This document shows positions 17,633-27,120 of a stretch of 64,000 nt of DNA, one piece after another. Made by a program: the position numbers and the translations under genes. Positions within the stretch are counted from its first letter, which is position 1. Each line of letters begins with the position of its first letter. Source of the DNA: Streptosporangiaceae bacterium NEAU-GS5 (lineage in GTDB: Bacteria; Actinomycetota; Actinomycetes; Streptosporangiales; Streptosporangiaceae); contig JAGFNW010000030.1 in NCBI GenBank assembly GCA_017592665.1, forward strand, positions 1 to 64,000. Reading direction: 5' to 3'. Below the pieces are notes generated by a model. That model made no database searches. It saw only the letters and a list, made by a program, of their open reading frames with translations, and was not told where the DNA came from.

Positions 17633-19149
17633 CCGGGACCACGTCCTTCAGCGGATACGACCGAGCCTCGCTGACACCGACCGTCGTGCACATCGGCCCT
17701 GGGAACTTCCACCGCGCCCATCAGGCCGTCTACTGCGACACGGTGCTGCGCACCGGAGCACGTTCCGGCGCTGTATGGGCGATCTCACTGCGGTCGGCCA
17801 AGGTACGCGACGCCCTCGCATGCGCCGGATTTGTCTACCACCTCGTCGAACGCGCCCAAGCACCCGACGGAGAAAGCCAGGGCGTGCGCCCGATCGGCGC
17901 CCTGCTCGGTGTCGACGTCGCCGCCCAGAACGTGGAGCGCGCGCTGGCCCGGCTCGCCGACCCAGCGGTCACCGTCGCGACGGTCACCGTGACCGAGCAC
18001 GGATACTGCGCCGTCCACCCCGCCGGACCGCTCGACCCGACCAGAGCCGAAGTGGCCCATGACCTGCGGCACCCGGGTTCGCCGCGGTCGCTCCCCGGCC
18101 TGCTGCTCGAGGCGCTCGTGCGGCGCCGGGCGGCGGGTGTCGCCCCATTCACCGTCGCCTCCTGCGACAACCTGCCGAGCAACGGCCTGGCGGCGTCCCG
18201 GGTGGTGCTCGACCTCGCCGAGTGCCGAGACCCGCGCCTGGCCGAATGGGTGCGGAGCAATGTGGCGTTCCCGTCGTCGATGGTGGACAGGATGGTCCCC
18301 GCGACGACCGACGACGAGCTTGCCGGGCTGCGGCGGGCGGGAATCACCGATCACTTGCCGGTGGTGACCGAACCTTTCTCGCAGTGGGTGCTCGAGGACG
18401 TGTTCCCGGCCGGCCGGCCCCAGTGGGAGCGCGCGGGTGTGGAGTTGGTGTCCGACGTCGGCCTGCACGAACAGGCGAAGCTGCGGATCCTGAACGCCGC
18501 GCACTCGGCCCTGGCGTACTGGGGTCTGCTCGCCGGCCACCGGCTGATCTGGCAGGCCGTCGCCGACCCCGCGTTGCTCGCCGCCACGCGTGACCTGCTT
18601 GCAGAGATCCTCCCCACAGTGGCCGCACCGCCCGGCTGGGACCTGCCCGCCTACGCGGAACAGGTGCTGCGGCGGTTCGCCAACAGCGCGCTGCCGTACA
18701 CGACCGCGAAGGTGGCGGAGGACGGCTCGCAGAAGCTGCCCGTCCGGATCGTCCCGACCGTCCGGGCCTTGCTCGCGACCGGCGCTCCCGCGACCCACAG
18801 CGCGCAACTTCTCGCCGCCTGGGCCGCGTGCCTGGCCGGTCCCCGGGCGGGCGATCTCGCCGTCCGCGACGCGGTCATGCGGCTCGCCGCCCACGGCCGG
18901 TCGGCTCCCACCAGCGGCGGGCCCGCGAACGGCACCACGATGCCGCCAGACTTCGCGGTAGACCGGCTGATGAACCTTCCGGGCTTCTTCGACCCCGCCG
19001 ATCCGCGGGAACAAGACTTCGTGAAGCAGGTTCGGCGCCGGGCCGCGACCCTGTGGATCAGCGACATACGCATAGCCCTGGCGCTCCGGGACGGCAATCC
19101 GGCGGACTCGCCCGGCCCGACGTACATAGTCGGACCTCGCGCCTGCTAG
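17629..19149 (+). CDS. Mannitol dehydrogenase family oxidoreductase (UxuB/UxaB-like)
   Basis: A 506-residue long-chain polyol dehydrogenase. The N-terminal NAD fold begins VVHIGPGNFHRAHQ, and the catalytic signature KLRILNAAHS (Lys-x4-Asn-x2-His) is intact. Family members interconvert mannitol/fructose or hexonates/hexuronates. Adjacent altronate-type dehydratase genes favour a sugar acid. The ATG at 17629 overlaps the stop of the dehydratase; an earlier start would lie inside that gene. It is the last gene of the operon. Confidence 0.88.
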   Translation: MTGTTSFSGYDRASLTPTVVHIGPGNFHRAHQAVYCDTVLRTGARSGAVWAISLRSAKVRDALACAGFVYHLVERAQAPDGESQGVRPIGALLGVDVAAQNVERALARLADPAVTVATVTVTEHGYCAVHPAGPLDPTRAEVAHDLRHPGSPRSLPGLLLEALVRRRAAGVAPFTVASCDNLPSNGLAASRVVLDLAECRDPRLAEWVRSNVAFPSSMVDRMVPATTDDELAGLRRAGITDHLPVVTEPFSQWVLEDVFPAGRPQWERAGVELVSDVGLHEQAKLRILNAAHSALAYWGLLAGHRLIWQAVADPALLAATRDLLAEILPTVAAPPGWDLPAYAEQVLRRFANSALPYTTAKVAEDGSQKLPVRIVPTVRALLATGAPATHSAQLLAAWAACLAGPRAGDLAVRDAVMRLAAHGRSAPTSGGPANGTTMPPDFAVDRLMNLPGFFDPADPREQDFVKQVRRRAATLWISDIRIALALRDGNPADSPGPTYIVGPRAC

Positions 19150-19185
19150 GCACCCCGTCCTCATCAGCCGAGTCCGAACATGCGG

Positions 19186-19335
19186 TCAACGAGCAGGTGC
19201 AGGTGCGGTGAAAGAAGGCCGCCAGGCCTGGAGCGGCGAAGTCTGCTGCCCGCACCCCATCGCCGTCCCCAGCGAGTCCACCTCGTACGAGACAAGCCCC
19301 GCTCGCGGCTTACCCTTCTGCCGAGATGAGTACAT
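19186..19335 (-). CDS. Possible 49-residue small ORF
   Basis: ATG at 19335 to TGA at 19186 encodes a short, polar peptide with a single Cys (motif AMGCGQQTSPLQAWRP). No ribosome binding site stands out. The first third overlaps the short dispersed repeat found at 19303-19330. It may be chance or a leftover of a larger gene. Confidence 0.2.
   Translation of the reverse strand: MYSSRQKGKPRAGLVSYEVDSLGTAMGCGQQTSPLQAWRPSFTAPAPAR
19303..19330 (-). repeat. Dispersed short repeat, copy A
   Basis: The core CTTCTGCCGAGATGAG, preceded by CGCGGCTTACC, recurs at 28602-28641 and 36928-36959. In all three copies it lies shortly downstream of the 3' end of a minus-strand gene. Here that gene is the LLM oxidoreductase, 40 bases away. 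Confidence 0.6.
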
Positions 19336-19369
19336 CGCGCCGGCTACTGCGGTCGGGATGTCCGTCGGC

Positions 19370-20215
19370 CTAATGTCCGGCCAGTTTTGCAACGACCGGA
19401 GCGAGCGCGTCGGCGAAGTCGGCGCCGAGGACGAAGTAGGAGAAGCCGATCTCCTCGCGTCGCCGCTGGATCTCCTCGGCGGCCGCTGCGGGGTCGTCCG
19501 GAAGCACCGCGAGCGAGTCCGCCGCGTGAAGCGCGGCAGGGTCGGTGTCGGGGGGCGCCATGAACGGCGCGACACTGTCGCCGATCACCGCGACGTGCTG
19601 CGCGAGTTCAACGTCCCGGTTGGCGCGGAAGCCGGTTACCAACCGTGTGATTTCGGCCCGATCCTCTTGTGGCATCACTGCGAAGGTGACCGTATCTGCG
19701 ATGTCGGCGGCCAGTGCCTGGGCCTTCGGTCCGCGTACGGCCATCACCACCGGCGTGTGCAGGTCGGGGCCGTCGAGTTCTCGCAGGGTGGTCACGGTCT
19801 CACGCACCTGGGCCAGCCGCTCGCGCGGCGGCAGGACGGGCAGTCCCAGTTCACGGAGTTCGTCGTCGATGCCCGGTCTGCCGGTGCCGATGCCCATCTC
19901 GAAGCGGCCGTCGGTGAGCACCGAAAGCGAGTGCGCCTCCCACGCGGTGCTCCAAGGCGGGCGCAGCGGGGAGGCATACACCCACGTGCCCACCCGCAGG
20001 TCGGCAAGGGTGGCGGCGACGGCCAGCGTGGGGGCGGGCGCCGGCTGCCATTGCGGGACGTCGGGCATCAATAGCGTGGAATAGCCGTTGTCGGCGATAC
20101 GGCGCACTCGGTCTCGCCACGTCGGCAGGTCCGTTGTGAGCGGGGCAACGACTCCGAATCGGAAGGGCTTGGTCCTGCCGGTTGCCGTCGAATCGGTCAT
20201 CGTTCCTGTCCTCAT
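19370..20215 (-). CDS. LLM-class flavin-dependent oxidoreductase
   Basis: A 281-residue luciferase-like monooxygenase. It starts FRFGVVAPLT, has the LLM block LTDGRFEMGIGTGRPG (about residues 105-120), and ends with the typical IGFSYFVLGAD strand. Such F420 or FMN enzymes act on diverse small molecules. A second start at 20200 (MTDSTA) is also possible. It is isolated, with broken mobile elements on its upstream side and a dispersed repeat after its stop. Confidence 0.8.
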   Translation of the reverse strand: MRTGTMTDSTATGRTKPFRFGVVAPLTTDLPTWRDRVRRIADNGYSTLLMPDVPQWQPAPAPTLAVAATLADLRVGTWVYASPLRPPWSTAWEAHSLSVLTDGRFEMGIGTGRPGIDDELRELGLPVLPPRERLAQVRETVTTLRELDGPDLHTPVVMAVRGPKAQALAADIADTVTFAVMPQEDRAEITRLVTGFRANRDVELAQHVAVIGDSVAPFMAPPDTDPAALHAADSLAVLPDDPAAAAEEIQRRREEIGFSYFVLGADFADALAPVVAKLAGH

Positions 20216-20590
20216 CAGTAGTAGGGAGGGGCTGCGATCCTTACTAGATCAATTCCTTCGGTCGGTTGCGTCCTGTGGGGGCGCGGTCGACGTCTCACCC
20301 CTGCTACGAACGCTGCTGACCCGATCCGACACAGCTTCCGGAATTCTGTCGAAGGTTTTCCGGTAGCCGGTTGTCAGTGAGCCGGCAATGCGACGGCTTC
20401 GGGGCGACCTGCGCTCCATCTCCTTATGCGCGTCCCCATGTGAACGAACTCTCGGATCAGATGGACACCTGACTCGTCGTCCGCACATGCCGCGAGTCTC
20501 ACTTCTGGCGCTGACTGAGTGTTTGAGAAGGGTTGATCACGGTCGGCGTGTCGCCGCCACGCCAGGCAGGCTGGCCGCGACAGTGGCCCG
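20216..20590. other. Gene-free stretch
   Basis: Only short frames with atypical composition are present on both strands. I see no recognisable domain, hairpin terminator or repeat. Confidence 0.4.
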
Positions 20591-20816
20591 GTGCCGCGTG
20601 ATCGCCGCTACCCCTCCGACCTGACCGACGCCCCGTGGGCGCTGATCGAACCGCTGTCACCCGCCCCGAACATCGGCGGGCGGCCTGAGAAGCATCCGCG
20701 CCGTGACATCGTCGACGCCATCTTGTACGTGGTGCGCATCGGCTGCGCGTGGCGGCAACCGCCGTTCGACTTCCCGCCCTGGCAGACCACCTACTGATAC
20801 TTCGTGCGCTGGTGTC
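20591..20816 (+). pseudogene. IS5-family transposase, N-terminal fragment
   Basis: The frame encodes the insertion-element N-terminal domain (DUF4096): RRYPSDLTDAPWALIEPL, then GRPEKHPRR and GCAWRQPP, ending PPWQTTY. The next codon is TGA where relatives have a Trp (WYF/YFVRW), and YFVRWC continues directly after it before homology stops. It is therefore a nonsense-mutated, 3'-truncated element. A C-terminal piece of the same family lies at 21990-22376. Confidence 0.85.
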
Positions 20817-21066
20817 GAAGGTTGGCCGACCTGAATCCAGGCGCTTCGGCGGAGCAGATGGGCCCGGTCATTGGCCGTGACGTGAATCTCCCGGAAGATG
20901 GCGCGTTTGTCGGCGGTCCAGTGGGTGTGTCGGTTGCCGCGCCGTTGGTGCTTCGTCTGGGTGCTGCCGGCCGGAGGGGTCTGCACCAGGCAGAAAGCCC
21001 GCTGGTGACCCGGTGCGAGATGTCACACCGGGTCACCAACCGCAAACCTAAGCGGGGCCGCGAGAA

Positions 21067-21462
21067 TCAGCGGGTGACACTGGGTGAAGATACGTAGCCG
21101 CCCCTCGTCCGGTCGTAGAGGTAGACCCAGCACGTCCCGTGGCTGCCGATCTTGAACACGTAGCTGTAGGTCGCGTAGATCAAGGTCGCCGGGAAGGCTC
21201 CGTTGTCACCAAAGCCACCGGAGTTGACGCAGCCCAGATTGAAGTCCATCCAATCGCCGTAAGCGCTGCCGAGGGTCTGGTAGACAGCGCGATACCCCTG
21301 TGGGTCATAGTCGATACAGACCCGCCCCCCACCGTTCATTGACGTCGGCACCGGGGAACAGATAGGAGCCGCTGCGGCCGGATTCGAGTCGACTGAACCC
21401 ACGACGACCGCACACATGGCGACTGCTCCGCCGGCTAATATTCTTCTGACGGTCTCTTTCAC
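21067..21462 (-). CDS. Small secreted protein of unknown function
   Basis: A 131-residue protein with a clear Sec signal peptide (VKETVRRILAGGAVAMCAV core, cleavage near PAAAA). The mature part holds four Cys (ICSPV, RVCIDY, LGCVN, GTCWV) and ends with an aromatic-rich beta-like region. GTG at 21462 is chosen because GGAGGTGC lies just upstream; a longer frame to 21519 would bury the signal peptide. It resembles the broken gene immediately upstream (21553-21751), so a tandem family is likely. No enzyme motif is seen. Confidence 0.7.
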   Translation of the reverse strand: MKETVRRILAGGAVAMCAVVVGSVDSNPAAAAPICSPVPTSMNGGGRVCIDYDPQGYRAVYQTLGSAYGDWMDFNLGCVNSGGFGDNGAFPATLIYATYSYVFKIGSHGTCWVYLYDRTRGGYVSSPSVTR

Positions 21463-21552
21463 TGCGCACCTCCAGGAACTGGTTATCTGCTGAGAACGTC
21501 GGCCCACGATTTTCTGCAACTGTCGGGCAGTTGTGGGCCTTGAGAAGCCGCT

Positions 21553-21751
21553 CTATCGGCCTGGGTGCTGAGTCTTTCCGTACTCCGCGTTGTAGTGGCC
21601 CTTACTTCCCTGCGGCGTGACGCAGATCTTTCCGAGATTGGCGTTGGATGCGCACTTATGCGTCCACCGCCGCGTTGGCGCTGGTGGCCGGCAAGACCGC
21701 CACCGTTGCCGACAACATGGTCAGTATTGGTATCAATGCACGAATTCTCAT
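21553..21751 (-). pseudogene. Frameshifted paralogue of the small secreted protein
   Basis: ATG 21751, after a strong AGGAGGGGGCGGA site, encodes a good signal peptide (MRIRALIPILTML start, ATSANA cleavage region). It meets TAA at 21656 after 31 residues. Shifting frame there continues as CASNANLGKICVTPQGSKG then HYNAEYGKT before a stop at 21553. That tail parallels SMNGGGRVCIDYDPQGYRAV of the next gene. A one-base indel therefore seems to have killed a tandem duplicate. Confidence 0.6.
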
Positions 21752-21989
21752 TCCGCCCCCTCCTGAACACCGATCGTTCGAGCGTGTATCGAGGCATCTG
21801 ACCGTCGTGATTTCCCCTCTCTTGTCCGGCCATGCATCGACTTCAGCAGCGGTGGAAGTTGTTCACCACCCCGAATCAGCGCTGAACAACGCCGCTCTGG
21901 CTCTGGTGGATGGTGTGCCGGGCCACGGCCCCAAGTGAGGTTCCTGGCAGGTCGGCCGGCGCTACAGAACTGAATGCCCTCGGGCTGGA

Positions 21990-22376
21990 GCCCTGCTGCG
22001 GTGCGCTGGACCTGGTGCCCGGACTGTGACGCGGACGGAAGATCCTTCCGGGCGATGCTGACCCCGGCCCGGTTCGTGTACGCCGACGCCGGGTTCGCCG
22101 GCGCCTTGGTCGAGTGGGCCCAGCGGATCTTGCGGACCACACTGCACATCGTCCGCAAGGCCCAGGGTCAGGTCGGTTTCGCGGTGATCGCCCGACGCTG
22201 GGTGGTGGAGAGGTCGCTGGCCTGGCTGACCAGCCGCCGGCGCCTGGCCCGCGACTACGAACGCCACACCGCCATGTCCGAGGCCATGATCCGCTGGGCC
22301 GCAATCTCCGGCATGGCACGCCGACTGACACGAGGACAGGCCACCACACGCCAGCAGAAACTAAGGCTCAGCAGCC
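21990..22376 (+). pseudogene. IS5-family transposase, C-terminal fragment (copy 1)
   Basis: Encodes the end of a DDE transposase: RFVYADAGFAGALVEWAQ, HIVRK, GFAVIARRWVVERSLAWL, RRRLARDYER and SEAMIRWAAISGM. There is no start and no first or second catalytic Asp. Nucleotides 22068-22370 recur with few changes at 28226-28528. Confidence 0.85.
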
Positions 22377-22391
22377 GGTTGTCGGAGTCGG

Positions 22392-22589
22392 CTACGGCGG
22401 CATCCGTAGGTACATGCGGTGCGCGCGGACGAGCCTGCGGTGCCAGATCTCGTAACTCAACGACGATGGGATCAGATCGGTTGCCGCCGCCCCACGCCAT
22501 TCCTCGGTCGCTGCCCAAGCGGCTCCGACGGCGGTGATATGAACATCGGCCACGTGCGCGATCGCGGCTGTGACCTTGTCACGGATCAC
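22392..22589 (-). CDS. Possible 65-residue hypothetical protein or gene fragment
   Basis: A GTG-started frame whose amino acid usage looks protein-like (AAWAATEEWRGAAATDL, then SYEIWHRRLVRAHRMY). No family is recognised and no ribosome binding site is clear. It may be the end of a lost gene. The rest of 22590-22970 holds nothing I can identify. Confidence 0.25.
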   Translation of the reverse strand: MIRDKVTAAIAHVADVHITAVGAAWAATEEWRGAAATDLIPSSLSYEIWHRRLVRAHRMYLRMPP

Positions 22590-22973
22590 GACTAGTCAGA
22601 GCCTTCCGTCGATCTACATCAACCGGCTCGTCCACATCCAGGTCCAAAGGCATCAAAGCCGCTCACGATTCGGCGCAGGGTCCTTTCCTGTACTTCCTCG
22701 CCGAATCACCCACCCGCAACGCCTTCGCCTGGTGCGGCGTAACCCGGCACGTTTGTTGCCTCCGATCGGTGACTGCGTTTGTGTCGATGCACGATTGGGC
22801 GTCGGAGGTGGCGATCGTTCCGGTCGTGAGTGGAGGACTTGTCAGCTTGGCCCGAGACGGCCGACGTGCCAGGTTGCTGTCGTGGGAACATGTGAAACGG
22901 AGCTGGAAGGCATGTGGCGGGTCTGGGCCGACCGCTCGAATGGACTGCGGCGACCGTCACGAAGGATCACCCG

Positions 22974-23828
22974 GTGACCCGCCCGCGCCTCGGCAGGGCG
23001 CTCGACCTGGGTTCACGTGCATGGTGGCGGCTCATCGGCCGCCGCATCGACCTGGACGGCGACCAGCGATGGCTGAACGCCCCCACCTGCGGCCCAGGCC
23101 CGATCGGGGCTTCATGGCTTGCCGCCGAGGCCGAGCGGAACGGCGGCACCGTGCGAGAGAACGTCGCCGACGGCGGCTTGTTGCCGTCCATGGCCGTCCT
23201 GGACGGCTCCAGGTTCCGCGCGGCCAACCTGGACCACACGATCCGCGACTTCTACGAGCACACCACGTCGTGGCAGATGGAGGTCTGGACGCAGTGGTCG
23301 GCGCTGTTCCAGCCGGGTGGCGAACTGCTCAGCCGGCTTTTCGGCCGCCGCGTCCAGCAACTGGCCCTGCCCACCCGTCCACTCGACGTCGCCCACGGCC
23401 TGGACTCTCGGATCGTGCACCTGCTCGACGCCAACGGCGAACAGTTCGCCGCCGGCTGGCTGCGTACCCTGGCCACCACCGGCGAGTTCGTCTTCAGCGG
23501 CTGCTATACGGCCCGGCTGCTGCCCGGCTCGGACCAGCCGTCGGTACACGTGGCGTTCCCGTTGGAATCCGGCAACGTCCAAGTGTTCCTGCGGCCCAGT
23601 GTCCGAACCGACGGCTCGCTCCTGCTGCAGTCGCCTCCCGGAGCCTTCGGCGACGACGGAGCCTACGTCGTGGTCCGCGGCGGTGGGGACGCGTACGCGG
23701 TACGCGTCCCGATCCATGAGCGCTTCCATGTCTACCGGGATCGGCGCGGCGTGCTTCGCACCGACCACGAGCTGCGCCTCTACCGTGCGCTTGTTCTACA
23801 ACTGCATTACCGGCTGGAACCGGCCTGA
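22974..23828 (+). CDS. Conserved hypothetical protein
   Basis: A 284-residue soluble protein with no signal peptide or membrane segment. GTG 22974 follows AAGGA by seven bases. Features include a tryptophan-rich middle (YEHTTSWQMEVWTQWSALF), GEFVFSGCYTARLL, and a C-terminal HERFHVYRD then RALVLQLHYRLEP. I do not recognise the family or any catalytic motif. It stands alone between a transposase relic and a convergent hypothetical gene. Confidence 0.65.
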   Translation: MTRPRLGRALDLGSRAWWRLIGRRIDLDGDQRWLNAPTCGPGPIGASWLAAEAERNGGTVRENVADGGLLPSMAVLDGSRFRAANLDHTIRDFYEHTTSWQMEVWTQWSALFQPGGELLSRLFGRRVQQLALPTRPLDVAHGLDSRIVHLLDANGEQFAAGWLRTLATTGEFVFSGCYTARLLPGSDQPSVHVAFPLESGNVQVFLRPSVRTDGSLLLQSPPGAFGDDGAYVVVRGGGDAYAVRVPIHERFHVYRDRRGVLRTDHELRLYRALVLQLHYRLEPA

Positions 23829-24022
23829 GCCACCCCGAAGCAGGGAACGTCCGCATCGACGCCGGCATCGCGGGCGAACCGAGAGATGCTCATCCTCCCG
23901 GCGGCATCCCCGTACGCCTTTGACACGAGTTTCGTGCTCGTACCGCGACCCGCGCGCGGGGTCCGACTCTGCCGCGATTGGGGCGGGGCATCGTCTTGCC
24001 GTACGTTGCCCGGCTCTTGTGT

Positions 24023-24544
24023 TCAGCCAGCAGGGGGCTTGCTGTAGCGGAGGAGGATGCCGCGCGTTGAACCCATCCCGTATCGGTCCACGTCGCTGGA
24101 TATCGCAGCCACCTGTTCCAGGATCGGGTCGACGTCGATTCCTGCCTGCCGGGCCCGGTGACAGAGGTGTTGTAGCGCCAGGATCTCGTCCCGGGGGTCA
24201 GAGCCCTGGTCGCGTGCGGACAGATGGACGAGGTGAGCGCGAAACTCCTCGGCTGTATCCCAGTCCCGGGGCAGGTGCGCCGCCCATCGGAACGACGTGT
24301 GCCAGTTGAACAGCTGCCTGACCGCGGCACGGACCGGCTCGTCACCCGTGGCGTACAGGTCGATGGCGGCACGCAGGACCGTTTCCGCCTGGTCGGCTAC
24401 GTTCAGACGGGCAAGGTCGGCCGCGATACCGGCGCCCAAGTTCTCCAGCGCGTCGCGACCTGTGACGTCGACCAGCGCGGTCGCCACGGGGTGGTAGACG
24501 GCGTCGAGCCTGGCGATCTCGCGTTCGATCTCGATGAGATCCAT
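24023..24544 (-). CDS. Hypothetical protein, helical
   Basis: A 173-residue acidic, helix-rich protein with no membrane segment or signal peptide. It starts MDLIEIEREIARLDAV. Conserved-looking parts are LFNWHTSFRWAAHLPRDWDT and a C-terminal GMGSTRGILLRY. No family is recognised. The position next to a nuclease relic (24585-24725) might hint at a toxin/immunity remnant, but nothing in the sequence proves that. Confidence 0.55.
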   Translation of the reverse strand: MDLIEIEREIARLDAVYHPVATALVDVTGRDALENLGAGIAADLARLNVADQAETVLRAAIDLYATGDEPVRAAVRQLFNWHTSFRWAAHLPRDWDTAEEFRAHLVHLSARDQGSDPRDEILALQHLCHRARQAGIDVDPILEQVAAISSDVDRYGMGSTRGILLRYSKPPAG

Positions 24545-24584
24545 GTGTTCTTAGTAGCGCACTGCGCCGCCTTGATACACATCA

Positions 24585-24800
24585 ACGACTCACAGCGCGC
24601 ATGAAGGCTGCTTCGGCTTCGCTCAGGAGCAGGTTGAGGTCGAAGCCGGGTGGGATGGAGGGGTAGATGATGAACGTTGCCGCCCAGCCTGAGGCGATCA
24701 TGTCGAGGTTGAAGGTGCGTCGGCGCGGGTCGTCTCGCGGGGCAGCGGGCTGCTGTGCCTGGCAAGACGGCCTGGTCGGGGCCGATGCCACCGGCGGCCG
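24585..24800 (-). pseudogene. Possible nuclease (SNase-like) C-terminal relic
   Basis: The minus strand encodes RRRTFNLDMIASGWAA, then IIYPSIPPGFDLN and SEAEAAFMRA. This pattern is reminiscent of the C-terminal part of actinomycete thermonuclease-like proteins. Upstream sequence to 25070 is out of frame and unrecognisable. Identification is by memory of family motifs only. Confidence 0.35.
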
Positions 24801-25075
24801 GGTTATCGACCTGGCGGGCCGATCGATTGATCACAAACTGGCGGGCACGCACCTGGCGATACAGGCTGGTGTCGGGCCGTTCGCCTTGGCGGTCCTCGGC
24901 CATCACAGGAGCCTGTCTTCTGCCGAGTTCAGGGTGTTTGCGGGAGCGTGGGCGCGATTTCGGTCGTGCCGATGAGTATTGTGCGGATCCGTGGTCGATA
25001 CGGCTGGACACACCCGACAGCGGTGGGCCTGTGCTGGGAACGTCCCAGCGCGGGAGGAAGCACACGGAGGCAGTG

Positions 25076-26359
25076 ATGAGCGTCGACGACTCCAAGCAGG
25101 AGCACAACATCCGGACCGGCGAGCAGGGGACGCGGGTGAGCGGTCCCAGGGTGTTGGTGGCGGGGGCGAGCATCGCGGGGCCGGCGCTGGCTCACTGGCT
25201 GCGCCGGCGGGGGGCCGAGGTGACCGTGGTGGAGCGGGCTCCTGAGCTGCGTCCCGGTGGGCAGGCGGTGGACGCGCGCGGGGTCGCCAAGGAGGTCATC
25301 GGGCGCATGGGGCTGGACGCGGCGGTGCGCGCGGCCCGCACCGATACCGCTGGCGCGTACATCGTGGACGCGGACGGGAACACGCTGGAGACCCACCGCG
25401 CGGACGACCACGGCGGCGATGGGTTCATCGCGGACATCGAGATCCTGCGCGGGGACCTGTCCCGAGTGCTCTACGACGACACCCGGGACGGTGTCGAGTA
25501 CGTCTTCGGTGACCGGATCGCGGAGCTCAGCCAGGACGCAGACGGGGTTGACGTGGTCTTCGCCGGCGGCGACCGGCGGCGTTTTGACCTGGTGATCGGG
25601 GCCGACGGGCTGCACTCGCAGTTGCGAGCGATGGTCTTCGGGCCGCGCGAGCACTTCATCCGCCATCTCGGGCTCGTGCTGGCCTTCTACAGCGTGCCCA
25701 ACGAGTTCGGAGTGGACCGCTGGATGATCGACTATCAGGAGGCCGGACGGTCCGCCGGCCTGCGGCCCATCCCGGACGCCACCCGGGCGATGGCCATGTT
25801 CTCCTTCCCCGCGGCCGACTTCGACGTCGATTACCGCGACGTCGCGGCCCAGAAGCGCCTGCTGTGCGAGCGGATGGACGGTTTCGGCTGGTTGACCCAG
25901 CGCATCCTCGCGCACGTGGACGACACCCCGGACTTCTATCTGGACCAGGTCGCTCAGGTGGTGATGGACCGCTGGTCGAGCGGACGGGTGGGGCTGCTCG
26001 GGGACGCGGCGTTCAGCGCGTCGCCGATGTCCGGGGCGGGCACCGGGCTGGCCCTGGTCGGCGCCTACCTGCTGGCCGGAGAGCTGGCCGCCGCCGGGTG
26101 GGACCCGGAGGCCGGGTTCGCCGGCTACGAGGCTCGGATGCGCTCGTTCGTGGAGGCCAACCAGGAGATCGGCCGGTTGCACGTACACAGCCTCGAGGTC
26201 CCGGGGCTGGACGCCGAGCCGAGCCCCGATTTCGCCGGCGAGTGGTTCACCGAACTGGTCGAGCGTGCGATCAACGGCGTCGAGCTGCCCAACTACGCAG
26301 GGGTGCCGGACTCCGGGGCGTCGGCTGGACTACCGATGACCTCGTCGGCCAAGCCGTAG
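25076..26359 (+). CDS. FAD-dependent monooxygenase
   Basis: A 427-residue group A flavin monooxygenase of the TetX/aromatic-hydroxylase type. Visible are the Rossmann motif VAGASIAGPALAHWL (about 25-39) with VVERAPELR at strand 2, the middle motif LVIGADGLHSQLR (DG motif), and GLLGDAAFSASPMSGAGTGL (GD motif). It likely hydroxylates a small, possibly antibiotic-like, substrate in the cytosol using NAD(P)H and O2. GGAGG lies a few bases before ATG 25076. It is flanked by broken genes and looks like an isolated accessory gene. Confidence 0.85.
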   Translation: MSVDDSKQEHNIRTGEQGTRVSGPRVLVAGASIAGPALAHWLRRRGAEVTVVERAPELRPGGQAVDARGVAKEVIGRMGLDAAVRAARTDTAGAYIVDADGNTLETHRADDHGGDGFIADIEILRGDLSRVLYDDTRDGVEYVFGDRIAELSQDADGVDVVFAGGDRRRFDLVIGADGLHSQLRAMVFGPREHFIRHLGLVLAFYSVPNEFGVDRWMIDYQEAGRSAGLRPIPDATRAMAMFSFPAADFDVDYRDVAAQKRLLCERMDGFGWLTQRILAHVDDTPDFYLDQVAQVVMDRWSSGRVGLLGDAAFSASPMSGAGTGLALVGAYLLAGELAAAGWDPEAGFAGYEARMRSFVEANQEIGRLHVHSLEVPGLDAEPSPDFAGEWFTELVERAINGVELPNYAGVPDSGASAGLPMTSSAKP

Positions 26360-26362
26360 GTG

Positions 26363-27064
26363 TCACATAGTGTGTCGAGAGGGACCACGCTTCGGTAGGA
26401 CACCGCCGGACGACATCCGCTCATGCCGCGATTGGGGTGGGCATCCGTGGAGCGGATGGGGGAGCCGCCGCGCTTCCTCATCGCCCGCGCACGCAGTCCC
26501 AGGTTGTCGACGGTGCTGACGTTGCCATAACCGACCGACCGCACGCGTTTGAATCCCGCGCCGTTCAACTGCGCGTGGGGGAGAGCGGATCCTGCTGGGC
26601 GCGGCGGTATCGGACGTTCGGTCTGCGGTGCTGCCGCCGACGGTTTCGATGACGTTCTCTTCTCGCAGGACGCGAAGCCATCTGCGGACGATCTGGTCTC
26701 CGAGGCCGGTGCGAGAGGACAGTTCGGCGCGGGAGAGTGTTTCGCGGCCCAGCGCGTCGAGCATCGCGCGGATGCCGGAGCCGCGGTTCTCGCACACGGT
26801 CCGGGTCTCGCCGGGGACCGGCACGTCTTCCAGCAGCCGCATCAGGGTCGCGTTGCGCGCAGAGGAGACGCCTTCCTCGCCTAGATCGTCGACTGTGAGT
26901 GCGCCGTACAGACCTCCGGGATTCCGGATGACCAGCCGGTCAGGGTACATCTCGATCTGGACCTGTCCGCCTCGCGCGGCTAAGAACAGGTCTCGATGTG
27001 CGAGGGCGTTGACGAGTGCCTCGCGCAATGCTGTCTCGGGATACTCCCAGACGGACTCGGCCAT
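26363..27064 (-). pseudogene. Truncated AlbA_2/RecG-like ATP-binding regulator
   Basis: The first 150 or so residues match the C-terminal half of putative ATP-dependent DNA helicase/transcriptional regulators: YPETALREALVNALAHRD (GHKL-like), RLVIRNPGGLYGALTVDDL, RNATLMRLLEDVP, ENRGSGI, then a winged helix. After about residue 155 the sequence becomes low-complexity Arg-rich and is not family-like, and the N-terminal AlbA_2 domain is absent. It is broken at both ends. Confidence 0.75.
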
Positions 27065-27120
27065 CGCCAGGTGCAGCGCTGGAGTCTGCCCGATGACTGG
27101 GTCATCTCCGACCGCCGTTC

